A stretch of DNA of 32,896 nucleotides from Terriglobales bacterium (GTDB lineage Bacteria > Acidobacteriota > Terriglobia > Terriglobales > Acidobacteriaceae), in contig JAATFH010000119.1 in NCBI GenBank assembly GCA_015655315.1, forward strand, positions 1 to 32,896, read 5' to 3'. Below are positions 24,843-32,896 of the stretch, in pieces. The notes beneath the pieces were generated by a model, which had not been told where the DNA came from, ran no database searches, and saw only the letters and a program-made list of their open reading frames with translations. Every line of letters begins with the position of its first letter. Position 1 is the stretch's first letter. The position numbers and the translations under genes are program-made.

Positions 24843-26126
24843 TTGAGCCACAATGTCGAATTGTCGAAGTATTCCATCGGGGTCGGAGACCGCTTTGCCC
24901 ATCAGGCAAAAGCTCAGCTTCAGGCCTGCATTCTGGCAGCGCGTGACGGAGTCGAGGTCATACCTGTCTGGAATAAATCGAACCGCGAACACACGATCAT
25001 AGGCTCCGAACCCACAGCGACACGCGCCGCAGCAAACTCCGCGGTAAAGGCGCTGCATTGGTCTAAACCCTACTTCTGCGATGCTGATCATATCGGACTT
25101 GCCACGGTAGACCGTTTCTTCGCTGCCTGCGACTTCTACACCATCGATGTCGCAGACTTCATCGGAAAACCTGCCGACCCGGCGGCCATCGATGCTTTTG
25201 TCGCAAGACATCCGGAACTGGCCGGAGAAATTAAGATCGAAGGCATCGATCAGCCCCTGACGATTCAAACCGAATTCCTGAAAGAAACCGTTCGCAAGTA
25301 CCTGACAGCAGTGCAGCAGGCAGCAGTCATCTATCAAAAGATCGAAGCGAAGAAGGGAAAAGGCAACTTCGTCGCCGAAGTCTCGATGGACGAGACCGAT
25401 TCGCCGCAAACACCCGCCGAGTTGCTGATTATTCTCGCCGCCATCGCCGACCATAGTATTGCGCTGCAAACCATCGCTCCAAAGTTCAGCGGGAAATTCA
25501 ACAAGGGAGTCGATTATGTGGGAGACGTTGCACAATTCGAGAAGGAGTTTGCTCTCGATATCGCGGCCATCGCCCATGCGGTCAAAGAGTATGGATTGCC
25601 GCAGAATCTGAAGCTCAGCGTCCATTCCGGCAGCGACAAGTTTTCCATCTATGCTCCCATTCACCGCACCATCCGGAAATTCGATGCTGGCGTGCACCTC
25701 AAAACGGCCGGCACCACCTGGCTGGAAGAATTGATTGGACTGGCCGAAGCGGGCGGTGAAGGACTACATCTGGCGCAGGAAATTTACGGGCAGGCTTACG
25801 ATCACCGCGAAGAACTATGCGCGCCATATGCAACGGTCATCGATATTGATCCCGCTCGACTGCCGCTCCCGCAGGAAGTAGCTGGCTGGTCAGCAGAACA
25901 ATTCACCTCGGCCTTGCGCCACGATCCCACGTCACCGGCTTACAACAGCAGCGTGCGGCAGTTGCTCCATGTCGGCTTTAAAGTCGCCGCAAAAATGGGA
26001 AGCCGTTACCTTGACCTGCTGGAGGCGAACGAAGCCATCATCGCCAGCAATGTGACCGAAAACCTCTACAAACGCCATCTTGCTCCAGTATTTCTGGGAA
26101 AACCCTACCCTGAAATCAAGTCGTAG
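24843..26126 (+). CDS. uxaE: Tagaturonate epimerase (UxaE family)
   Basis: 427-residue cytoplasmic enzyme of the UxaE family, which interconverts D-tagaturonate and D-fructuronate in a variant galacturonate pathway. Strong family text: SIGVGDRF at the N-terminus, VSMDETDSPQTP, NKGVDYVGDVAQFE, LSVHSGSDKFSIY, HLKTAGTTWLEE and VRQLLHVGF, all matching what I recall of the Thermotoga enzyme. The start is taken as TTG 24843 because GGGGAG sits nine bases upstream; the in-frame GTG 24807 has no SD and lies inside the operator-like palindrome. Likely derepressed by hexuronates through a GntR regulator. Probably transcribed separately from, or together with, the GH31 gene 216 bp downstream. Confidence 0.88.
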   Translation: MSHNVELSKYSIGVGDRFAHQAKAQLQACILAARDGVEVIPVWNKSNREHTIIGSEPTATRAAANSAVKALHWSKPYFCDADHIGLATVDRFFAACDFYTIDVADFIGKPADPAAIDAFVARHPELAGEIKIEGIDQPLTIQTEFLKETVRKYLTAVQQAAVIYQKIEAKKGKGNFVAEVSMDETDSPQTPAELLIILAAIADHSIALQTIAPKFSGKFNKGVDYVGDVAQFEKEFALDIAAIAHAVKEYGLPQNLKLSVHSGSDKFSIYAPIHRTIRKFDAGVHLKTAGTTWLEELIGLAEAGGEGLHLAQEIYGQAYDHREELCAPYATVIDIDPARLPLPQEVAGWSAEQFTSALRHDPTSPAYNSSVRQLLHVGFKVAAKMGSRYLDLLEANEAIIASNVTENLYKRHLAPVFLGKPYPEIKS

Positions 26127-26295
26127 CAGGCTTCGTTAGAAACTGGAAATCGCGTCGCCTGCGAACCGGTGCGGGCAATCGCTGAAAGGTGTTGTTCAAA
26201 TGCTCGATGCATACGTGCGTTTGCGAGCAGCCAGAACCTTTTCCGAAAAAAGGCTTGAACCACTTGACGACGAGCCATAATGGCCCGTCTGATAG

Positions 26296-26315
26296 ACCAG
26301 ATGCGATCTTCTGGT
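26296..26315. promoter_or_regulatory. Inverted repeat ACCAGA-N8-TCTGGT upstream of GH31
   Basis: Six-base arms match exactly (26296-26301 and 26310-26315) across an 8-nt spacer, about 28 bp ahead of the GH31 start. It could be an operator. A CATAAT hexamer with a TTGAAC 15 nt ahead of it lies just upstream as a weak promoter candidate. The rest of the 26127-26342 gap shows nothing else convincing. Confidence 0.3.
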
Positions 26316-26342
26316 ATCAAAAAATCTGATTCAGGAACAGCC

Positions 26343-28901
26343 ATGCGACGGTTCTGCTCGATCTTCGCGATCTTCTCTACAGTACTGTTTCTCAATGCCG
26401 GGCCTATCGCACTCTGCGCACAACCTGCCCCGCCCAGCGATACCTTCTCTTTGAGCCATGTAACCGGCTTTACCTCGCTGCCGAACGGAATCGAGGTACG
26501 GGATGGCGATGCTCGCGAACAGATTGTTGCGCTGCGCAATGATCTGCTGCGCATTCGCATTGCGCGAAAAGGAGAATTGCCGGAAGACGCTTCCTGGGCC
26601 GTCCTCGCGGATGCCCGGCAAAGCTCCGTCGCCGCTACGCCTGAGATCACTGCCGATCATGTCGGTTTCCGCACAAGCTCATTGCAGGTCGAGATCGACC
26701 GGAAGAATCTCACCCTGACAGTCCGCGACTTGAATGGCAATGTCGTCCAGCAGGACGCGAAACCAACACGTTTCGATGGCAATGCATTTCGCCTTTATAA
26801 AACGATGAGTGTCGATGAGCACTTTTTCGGTCTCGGCGACAAAACCGGCCCACTCGATCGCCGTGAAGAAGCCTTCACCCTTTGGAATACCGACGCCTAT
26901 CGCTTTCAGGAATCGACCGATCCCATCTACAAGGCGATTCCCTTCTTCATAACCTTCAAAGCAGGCCGCGCTGTCGGTGTTTTGATGGACAATACCTGGC
27001 GCAGCAGCTTTGACTTCGGCAAAGAATCGGCTGCCGCGTATTCGTTCGGTGCAGCAAATGGTCCTTTGGATTACTACCTCATCTATGGACCTACTCCAAA
27101 ACAAGTCGTCGAAGCGTACGCGTGGCTCACAGGCAAACCGCCGCTCCCACCGATGTGGATGCTCGGCTTCCAGCAGTCGCGCTACAGCTACTACCCGCAG
27201 TCGCGAGTGCTTGAAGTCGCAGATCGCCTCCGCGCAGACCACATCCCCGCAGACGCCATTTATCTCGACATCGATTTTCAGGAAAAGAATCGTCCATTCA
27301 CCGTGGACCGCACGGGCTTTCCCGACTTCGCGGGCATGATCGCCAAACTTAAAGCCGAAAACTTCCACGTGGTCGCGATCACCGATTTGCATATCGCCAA
27401 CCTACCAGGCCAGAATTATGCGCCATACGACAGCGGCATCGCTGGCGATCATTTTGTGAAGAATCCCGATGGCTCGGTCTTCACCGGTCGCGTGTGGCCT
27501 GGTCCCAGCGTCTTTCCCGATTTCACGCAGGCGCAGAGCCGCGCATGGTGGGGCACGCTCTATCGCAATTTCCACGACCTGGGCATCGCCGGATTCTGGA
27601 ACGACATGAACGAACCTTCGGTCTTCAACACTATTTCAAAAACCATGCCCGAAGATGTAGTCCACCGCATCGACGAAACCGGATTCGCCAAACGCACCGC
27701 AACGCACGCCGAAATTCACAATGTCTACGGCATGCAGAATTCCCGCGCAACATTCGAAGGTCTGAAGAAACTCGATCCGGATACGCGACCTTTCGTGCTA
27801 ACACGAGCCACATACGCGGGAGGTCAGCGCTACGCGACAACATGGACAGGAGACAACAGCAGCAGCTGGAACCATCTCCGCATGGCGACCTCGATGATCG
27901 AGAACCTCGGACTGAGCGGATTCTCCTTCACTGGCGCCGATGTGGGTGGGTTCGCCGGCACTCCTACAACCGAGCTACTGACAAAGTGGCTTGAAATAGC
28001 TGCCTTCCAGCCCATCGATCGCGATCACTCCGAAAAAGGCACCGCCGACCAGGAACCCTGGGTAGGTGGTCCGGAACAGGAAGCCATCCGCAGGCATTTT
28101 ATCGAGGAGCGTTATCATCTGCTGCCATACCTCTACACGCTTGCAGACGAAACCTCCCGCACTGGACTGCCGATGGTGCGCCCATTATTTCTCGAATTCC
28201 CTCACGCCATCCCCGACCGTCATCCCATCGACGTCGACCCCGACGCATCAGGAGAATTTCTCCTTGGGCCCGATCTGTTGATCGCACCCCCTCATTACCC
28301 CGATGAACTGGATGCCTATACGATAGAGTTCCCATCGTCTGACTGGTACGACTATTGGACCGGCGAAAGAGTTCCCAAACCTGTCGTGACGCAGCCAATA
28401 GACTCGCCGCAACCGGTAAATCCGGCGATCCAGCCGCCTTTGTCCATCCAGGTTCGTCCCGAACTCGCGTCACTGCCGGTCTTCGTGCGCGCTGGAGCGA
28501 TCCTGCCCATTGCCCCGTTAGTACAGAGTGTTTACGAGAAACCGCAAGGTCCCCTCACACTGCGCGTCTATGCCGGTGGTCCAAACTCATCCGCACCTTG
28601 CCAGGGAGAACTGTATCTCGACGACGGTAAAACATACGCCTATCAACACGGCGACTACCTGCGGATGAAATTCAACTGCGAAGTCACAACAGACGCCTTC
28701 CACCTCCACGTCAGCGCGCACGAAGGCACCTATCCAGCATGGTGGAAAGAGATTCGCACCGAGATTTATGGATGGACTCCGAAACAAAACTTCGCTTCTG
28801 TGAACGGAACCGCTTCGTCGGCATCCATCGAGCGATCTACTGCGAGCACTGTCTTCACTGCTGCGGACGAGGCGAAGGGCATAGATGTGGAATTGAAGTA
28901 A
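26343..28901 (+). CDS. Secreted glycoside hydrolase family 31 (alpha-glucosidase/xylosidase type)
   Basis: 852-residue exported retaining glycosidase. The signal peptide is MRRFCSIFAIFSTVLFLNAG, with likely cleavage after ALCA. An N-terminal beta domain (HFFGLGDKTGPLDRR) precedes the catalytic barrel. The nucleophile is D421 in FWNDMNEPSVF and the acid/base D504 in TWTGDNSSSW; FQQSRYSYY and LYLDIDF-like text (IYLDIDFQ) are further GH31 marks. C-terminal beta domains follow. Length and motifs fit alpha-glucosidases, but alpha-xylosidase activity cannot be excluded. ATG 26343 is preferred over ATG 26280 because AGGA precedes it and the signal peptide starts there. The gene converges with the GH92 gene, 36 bp away. 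Confidence 0.92.
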   Translation: MRRFCSIFAIFSTVLFLNAGPIALCAQPAPPSDTFSLSHVTGFTSLPNGIEVRDGDAREQIVALRNDLLRIRIARKGELPEDASWAVLADARQSSVAATPEITADHVGFRTSSLQVEIDRKNLTLTVRDLNGNVVQQDAKPTRFDGNAFRLYKTMSVDEHFFGLGDKTGPLDRREEAFTLWNTDAYRFQESTDPIYKAIPFFITFKAGRAVGVLMDNTWRSSFDFGKESAAAYSFGAANGPLDYYLIYGPTPKQVVEAYAWLTGKPPLPPMWMLGFQQSRYSYYPQSRVLEVADRLRADHIPADAIYLDIDFQEKNRPFTVDRTGFPDFAGMIAKLKAENFHVVAITDLHIANLPGQNYAPYDSGIAGDHFVKNPDGSVFTGRVWPGPSVFPDFTQAQSRAWWGTLYRNFHDLGIAGFWNDMNEPSVFNTISKTMPEDVVHRIDETGFAKRTATHAEIHNVYGMQNSRATFEGLKKLDPDTRPFVLTRATYAGGQRYATTWTGDNSSSWNHLRMATSMIENLGLSGFSFTGADVGGFAGTPTTELLTKWLEIAAFQPIDRDHSEKGTADQEPWVGGPEQEAIRRHFIEERYHLLPYLYTLADETSRTGLPMVRPLFLEFPHAIPDRHPIDVDPDASGEFLLGPDLLIAPPHYPDELDAYTIEFPSSDWYDYWTGERVPKPVVTQPIDSPQPVNPAIQPPLSIQVRPELASLPVFVRAGAILPIAPLVQSVYEKPQGPLTLRVYAGGPNSSAPCQGELYLDDGKTYAYQHGDYLRMKFNCEVTTDAFHLHVSAHEGTYPAWWKEIRTEIYGWTPKQNFASVNGTASSASIERSTASTVFTAADEAKGIDVELK

Positions 28902-28937
28902 GAACCGATCCCGACCGGAATCTACCGAGATGCTGAA

Positions 28938-31235
28938 CTATTCCGCTTTGCCAGACATCGACGGGGGAGCATCTTCGGGTGCGCTGCCCCACTTCGTGTT
29001 TGGCTTATCTGCCATCTCCAGAGTCAGCGTACCGCCGTTAGCAACGTCCGAGTGCTGAAACCATGCCCGGTTAAGCGGCTTACCGTTAAGCTGAGCTGAT
29101 TGGATGTACTTATTCCTGGCCGAAACATGATTCGCGATGACCGTAAATTCTTTTCCATTGCCCAGCCGGACGACGCTCTTCGCAAAGATAGGACTTCCAA
29201 TCTCATACACCGGACTTCCCGGACACACCGGATAGAAACCGATCGCGCTCAGGACGTACCACGATGAGGTTTCACCACCGTCATCGTCTCCCGGAATGCC
29301 GAGCGGACCGTCTCCGTACCAGACATCCATGAGCTGACGCACACGCTGCTGCGTCTTCCACGGCTCGCCGGAAAAATCGTAGAGATACGGAATGTGGAAG
29401 CTGGGCTCATTGCCCTGTGCATAGAGGCCCACAAGGCCGGTCGCATCCGGAAACTGGTCGAGAAAATGAAACTTCGAAGTGCCATACTGCTCCACGAATA
29501 AGCGGTCGAGCCTCGTGTTGAAGGCTTCGCGGCCGCCCATCAGGCGAATCAATCCTGCAATATCCTGCTGAACATTGAAGGTATAAATCCAGGAATTGAC
29601 TTCTGTGAAGTAGTCGCGTCCACCCTGTCCGCCGCCCAGTTTCGGATCGAAATGCGCCACCCATTCGCCATCGGCGCTTTTAGGCGCCATGAAATGTATC
29701 TCTGGATTGAACACATTCTCATAGTTATGCGCGAGCTTTGTGAAGTACGCCGCATCCGACTGCTTGCCGAGCGCCATCGCAAGCTGAGCGACACACCAGT
29801 CGTCGTAGCTGTTCTCAAGCGTGACCGATACCGCCTGACGACGCTCGCCCGTTACCTCCGGCACCGTTTCCTTCTCGCCGTACGCCAGGGCCGGGAAAAA
29901 TCCCTTGTCAAAATACACCTGATCGAGGCTCGTAAGCGATCCACGCCGCCATGGAAGCATCGTTGCCTGGGTCGCATTTTTCCGCAGCGCTTCGTAGGCT
30001 TCGTTGACATCGAAATCGCGATAGCCCTTTGCGTAAGCATCAGCGATCAGCGCCGCCGCATGATGACCGATCATGACCGCCTGGTCTCCGGCAACGGAAG
30101 GAAACGAAGGCAGCCAGCCGCTCTGTTCGTACATGCGCAGATAGGAGCGGATCATATCCTGCTGCCGGCTTGCATCCAGCAGCAGCTGCAGCGGATGCAG
30201 AGAACGGTAGGTATCCCAGAGACCATCGTCGATATAAAAGTCGTGGCCCTGCGCATCATGCACCGAGTGATCGTACCCGCTGTAATATCTGCCGGCCTCG
30301 GTGATATCGGTCATGCGGCCAAGAGACCGGTAGAGCGCGGTGTAGAAAATAGTCCGCTGCCGTTCATCGCCGCCGGTGACAGCGATCTTGCCAAGAGCCT
30401 CGTTCCAGACGGCCCGCGCTTTCACCTTCACCTGATCGAATGTCCCCGGCTGGATTTCCTGCTCCAGGTTGCGCTTGGCCTGCTCTGCGCTGATGTAGGA
30501 AATGCCTACGCGCACCTCGATCACTTCTCCCGCATGAGTAGCAGTATCGGTTACAAATCCGATACTGTCGCCCGACTGTTTTGCCGCATGAGTGAGTTCT
30601 TCGTCCTGCCAGGTCGTATATGCAGCAAAAGATTTTGAGAATTCCGCATAGAAGTACTCGCGGCTATCGCCGCCTTTGCCGGAGATTTCTCCCACCGGCC
30701 CAACGACCTTCTCACTGCCCTCCACTGCGTTACTGCCAATCACCGTCAATTCGGAATCGGCCTTCATGCTCAACACAAGATGAGCATGCTCGCTCGCGGG
30801 AAAAGTAAAGCGATAGTACGCGGCCCTTTGGCTTACAGTGAATTCGGCCTTGGCCGCCCAGCTTTGCAGATCGGCTTCGTAGTAGTACGGAGTCGCAGTT
30901 TCGAAATCGTGATCGAAGTCAGAGGCATAGTCCTCTGCGTGACTGCTCACTTTGCCCACGGACGCCATCAGCATCGCCGGGCCTGCGGGAAATCCGTAAA
31001 TTTTATCTGCCAGATATCGATCTGTGATTCCCGGTGTGGTCACAGGAGCCAACCGCGCCATGCCGTGAGGATATTGAACATACGGGACTGTCGCTGTCAG
31101 CAACTGCCCTATGCCCCCTATATTCGGAGAGACGTAGTCCACGGGCTGCTTCTGCTGTGCAGGAGCGGCGAGGGCGCAGTCGTTCAGAAAAGCCGCCAGA
31201 ACCAGAAATGCTGCGGACTTCATCATCCATCTCAT
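28938..31235 (-). CDS. Secreted glycoside hydrolase family 92 (alpha-mannosidase)
   Basis: 765-residue exported calcium-dependent exo-alpha-mannosidase type enzyme. The signal peptide runs to about ALAAP. The N-terminal domain carries VSPNIGG and VPYVQYPHGMARLAP. In the barrel, YIDDGLWDTYRSLHPL, the general acid E610 in YAQGNEPSFHIPYLYDF and the acidic base cluster D650-D652 in GDDDGGETSSWYVLSAIGF are the family hallmarks. The usual wording of the last motif is GNDDCGQMSAW, so this protein has D and E in place of N and Q. Three ATGs lie close together at the start (31235, 31226, 31223); none has a strong SD. It acts outside the cytoplasm on mannose-capped glycans, for example fungal material. 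Confidence 0.92.
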   Translation of the reverse strand: MRWMMKSAAFLVLAAFLNDCALAAPAQQKQPVDYVSPNIGGIGQLLTATVPYVQYPHGMARLAPVTTPGITDRYLADKIYGFPAGPAMLMASVGKVSSHAEDYASDFDHDFETATPYYYEADLQSWAAKAEFTVSQRAAYYRFTFPASEHAHLVLSMKADSELTVIGSNAVEGSEKVVGPVGEISGKGGDSREYFYAEFSKSFAAYTTWQDEELTHAAKQSGDSIGFVTDTATHAGEVIEVRVGISYISAEQAKRNLEQEIQPGTFDQVKVKARAVWNEALGKIAVTGGDERQRTIFYTALYRSLGRMTDITEAGRYYSGYDHSVHDAQGHDFYIDDGLWDTYRSLHPLQLLLDASRQQDMIRSYLRMYEQSGWLPSFPSVAGDQAVMIGHHAAALIADAYAKGYRDFDVNEAYEALRKNATQATMLPWRRGSLTSLDQVYFDKGFFPALAYGEKETVPEVTGERRQAVSVTLENSYDDWCVAQLAMALGKQSDAAYFTKLAHNYENVFNPEIHFMAPKSADGEWVAHFDPKLGGGQGGRDYFTEVNSWIYTFNVQQDIAGLIRLMGGREAFNTRLDRLFVEQYGTSKFHFLDQFPDATGLVGLYAQGNEPSFHIPYLYDFSGEPWKTQQRVRQLMDVWYGDGPLGIPGDDDGGETSSWYVLSAIGFYPVCPGSPVYEIGSPIFAKSVVRLGNGKEFTVIANHVSARNKYIQSAQLNGKPLNRAWFQHSDVANGGTLTLEMADKPNTKWGSAPEDAPPSMSGKAE

Positions 31236-31294
31236 ATCTGTGAACCGATTCGCTTTCTCGTTGATATTGAAGTCGCAGAATTACATTGTGGGTT

Positions 31295-31960
31295 TCAATG
31301 GCCGTTCTGAAAGAGCGGCTCGAACTCAATCTCCACACTGTCTTCAAGTGCGCGCACAGTTACATGTTCGAGCGATTGGACGATCCAGTCGGCAGCACTG
31401 AGACTTTCGACCGTATGCGAGAAGAGCGTAGCCAGAACCTTGCATCCGGCGGCATGACCCGCGATTGCCCCTGCACTCGAATCCTCGATGACGAGGCAAT
31501 CTTCGGGCTTCTGGCCTAGCAGGGCCGCGCCTTTCAGATACGGCTCCGGATGAGGCTTGCCATGCGTAACCATGTCGGCGGTAATGATCCGCTCGGGAAC
31601 GGTGAGTCCGGCGTAGTGGAGACGCGAGCGAGCGAGCTTCTCCGTTGCCGAGGTGACGATGGTCCAGTATTTCTGCGGCAGAGAGGCGAGGATCCTAGGC
31701 ACTCCTTGGAGCACTTCGATGTCGTCTTTGTCCGCGATCTCGATCTCTTCAATCAGCTTCAGCTCTTCAACGTCATTGAGGTCGGGACGCAGCTTGCGAA
31801 CCGTTTCGATAGCGCGCTGGCCATGTGCGGTCTTGATAGCGAGCGCGCCATCCACGCCGCGCATTTCGCCCCATTTCGTCCAACTGCGCTCGACCGAGCC
31901 GAGCGAGCTGACGAGCACTCCGTCCATGTCAAAGAGGATTCCGCGGACTTGCAGCTTCAA
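31295..31960 (-). CDS. HAD-superfamily phosphatase (beta-phosphoglucomutase / DOG phosphatase-like)
   Basis: 221-residue cytoplasmic HAD hydrolase. Motif I FDMDGVLV (D11 nucleophile, D13), motif II VTSAT, motif III lysine in HGKPHPEPY and motif IV VIEDSSAGAIAGHAAG are complete. The cap is the small helical type used by phosphosugar phosphatases such as GS1/YfbT or beta-phosphoglucomutases. The start is taken as TTG 31960, with AGGAG seven bases upstream. The open frame continues to 32080, but that part is translated repeat DNA and is unlikely to be coding. It lies 59 bp from the GH92 gene on the same strand and may be co-transcribed with it. Exact substrate unknown. Confidence 0.85.
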   Translation of the reverse strand: MKLQVRGILFDMDGVLVSSLGSVERSWTKWGEMRGVDGALAIKTAHGQRAIETVRKLRPDLNDVEELKLIEEIEIADKDDIEVLQGVPRILASLPQKYWTIVTSATEKLARSRLHYAGLTVPERIITADMVTHGKPHPEPYLKGAALLGQKPEDCLVIEDSSAGAIAGHAAGCKVLATLFSHTVESLSAADWIVQSLEHVTVRALEDSVEIEFEPLFQNGH

Positions 31961-32113
31961 AGGGCCTTCTCCTGTATCGAAAACGTCATTCGAGGAAAAC
32001 AAAAGCAGATCCTTCGACTTCGCGCTAAACGCTTCGCTCAGGATGACAACTCTCGGGATTAGAAGCCAGAGGCACGGCAAACACCGTGCCCCTGTGGATG
32101 ACGAACGCAGTCT
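31961..32113. repeat. Intergenic region with a truncated copy of the nested repeat
   Basis: 32002-32049 reproduces the right half of the 20773-20892 element: AAAGCAGATCCTTCG (32002-32016) and CGCTCAGGATGACAA (32035-32049) are identical in both copies and in the same orientation and nearly the same order, with a shorter stretch between them. To the left, GTCATTCGAGG (31985-31995) looks like a decayed outer arm; the left inner arm is missing. The element sits between the HAD gene and the aminotransferase gene. Confidence 0.75.
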
Positions 32114-32896
32114 TTACGCAGAAAGCTTCGCGAAAAATTCCTTCATCCGCTTCGCGCCTTCTTCTACATCATCATGTGAGACGGCGTAGGAGAGGCGTAT
32201 ATGCTGGTTGGTGCCGAAAGCTTCACCGGGCACGCTGACAACGTGTGCCTCGTTCAACAAACGGCCTGCAAGTTCCATCGCCGTCTGCGCACCGGGCTTG
32301 CCCAGATACGCCGAGACATTGGGATAAACGTAGAAGGCGCCTTCCGGCGTGGTGCAGGTGATGCCGGGGATTTCCGCGAGGCGCGCAAGAATGCGGTCGC
32401 GCAGCTTGAGGTAATCGGCGCGCATCTCGGCAACGCAATCCTGCGAGCTGCTGAGTGCGGCAATCGAAGCCTTCTGCACGAAAGATGCGGTCGAAGAGGT
32501 GGACTGGCTCTGAAGCTTGCTCATCGCCGCGATGATCGGCTTGGGCCCGAGCGCGAACCCTGCGCGCCATCCCGTCATGGCGTAGGTCTTTGAGAGCGAG
32601 CCGAGCACGATGATGTGCTCCTTCGCATCTGTAAACGATCCACCACTTACGAGCGCTCCTGTGTACTGCAGGTAGACATAGCACTCGTCGAGCAGCAGGT
32701 AGATACCGCGCTCGTGTGCGAGCTTCACGATGCGCTCGAGATCGGCAGGCGCGATGACTGAGCCGGTCGGGTTCGAAGGCGAATTGAGAATGATGGCCTT
32801 GGTGCGCGGCGTAATCGCCTTTTCGATGGCGTCAGCGGTGACGCGGAAGTTCTCGGCCTCTTCGGTTTCGAGGAAGACGACCTTGCCGCCCGCGTA
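32114..32896 (-). CDS. Class I/II aminotransferase, aspartate-aminotransferase-like (partial, runs off right edge)
   Basis: PLP-dependent fold type I aminotransferase; 260 C-terminal residues are present of about 400, the N-terminus lying beyond the window. Visible motifs: NSPSNPTG, LLLDECY with the PLP-ring aspartate, the Schiff-base lysine in GSLSKTYAMTGWRAGF, and the C-terminal arginine region IRLSYAVS that binds the substrate carboxylate. The wording matches AspC-type (subgroup I-gamma) enzymes that transfer amino groups between aspartate and 2-oxoglutarate. The stop is at 32114. It lies upstream of the HAD gene on the same strand, but the repeat-bearing gap argues for separate transcription. 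Confidence 0.9.
   Translation of the reverse strand, partial: YAGGKVVFLETEEAENFRVTADAIEKAITPRTKAIILNSPSNPTGSVIAPADLERIVKLAHERGIYLLLDECYVYLQYTGALVSGGSFTDAKEHIIVLGSLSKTYAMTGWRAGFALGPKPIIAAMSKLQSQSTSSTASFVQKASIAALSSSQDCVAEMRADYLKLRDRILARLAEIPGITCTTPEGAFYVYPNVSAYLGKPGAQTAMELAGRLLNEAHVVSVPGEAFGTNQHIRLSYAVSHDDVEEGAKRMKEFFAKLSA

Noticed and set aside
24780-25697. 305-codon minus-strand frame opposite uxaE
   Set aside because: UxaE motifs on the plus strand are strong; the reverse frame has no recognisable domain.
26259-26267. Nonamer ACCACTTGA shared between the uxaE and GH31 upstream regions (also at 24815-24823)
   Set aside because: In the GH31 upstream region there is no matching left half-site TGGT, so it is not a second FadR-type operator; likely chance.
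29652-30638. 328-codon open frame antisense to the GH92 gene
   Set aside because: GH92 motifs on the other strand are unambiguous and the antisense translation shows no domain; a GC-rich shadow frame.
31961-32080. N-terminal extension of the HAD phosphatase to 32080
   Set aside because: The extension is translated from the dispersed repeat; TTG 31960 has a good AGGAG and begins just before the HAD motif I.
1-32896. tRNA, rRNA, CRISPR arrays, prophage or IS transposase genes
   Set aside because: I looked for their usual landmarks and saw none; the only repeat family found is the nested inverted repeat.

Overview
The window looks like chromosomal DNA of a heterotrophic member of the Acidobacteriota (class Terriglobia/Acidobacteriaceae type). 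This is an inference from the moderately high GC, the abundance of exported TPR plus FG-GAP/ASPIC-UnbV proteins, polysaccharide-degrading hydrolases, and a nested inverted-repeat element present twice in intergenic DNA. There are no rRNA or tRNA genes, CRISPR arrays or transposases that I can see. Coding density is very high, and many genes are coupled by 4-bp ATGA/GTGA/TTGA overlaps.

Layout. 1-960 (-): 5' part of aceE, running off the left edge. 1230-3541 (-): a two-gene nucleotide-sugar unit, a CapD/FlaA1-type dehydratase followed by a NeuC/LegG-type hydrolysing UDP-GlcNAc 2-epimerase. 3668-5053 (+): an amidase-signature enzyme. 5081-8500 (-): a giant exported TPR/FG-GAP/ASPIC protein. 8723-12560 (+): a tightly coupled three-gene operon (AsnB-like synthetase without a glutaminase active site, radical SAM enzyme, FAD-dependent halogenase-like oxidoreductase). 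12563-20601 (-): a four-gene operon of a second TPR/FG-GAP/ASPIC giant, a membrane-anchored CRTAC1-type protein, an RnfD/NqrB-like membrane protein and a CRTAC1-type lipoprotein. 20602-21037: divergent intergenic region with the nested repeat and a structured leader. 21038-24759 (+): an ABC transporter operon with two SsuC-like permeases, one ATPase, a cysteine-bearing binding protein, and an exported heavy-metal-associated (HMA) domain protein. 24843-28901 (+): a UxaE-type tagaturonate epimerase behind a FadR-type operator palindrome, then a secreted GH31 glycosidase. 28938-31235 (-): a secreted GH92 mannosidase. 31295-31960 (-): a HAD phosphatase. 32114-32896 (-): an aminotransferase cut by the right edge.

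The part most likely to contain an undescribed system is 5.1-20.6 kb. Two giant exported proteins share an unnamed C-terminal module of about 430 residues. They flank a biosynthetic-looking three-gene operon, and the distal one is co-transcribed with an RnfD-like redox membrane protein and two further ASPIC beta-propeller proteins. A second candidate is the 21.0-24.8 kb transporter, whose cysteine pairs in the binding protein and HMA protein point to a thiophilic or metal cargo. The right third is ordinary carbohydrate scavenging: GH31 and GH92 release sugars outside the cytoplasm and UxaE feeds hexuronate catabolism.
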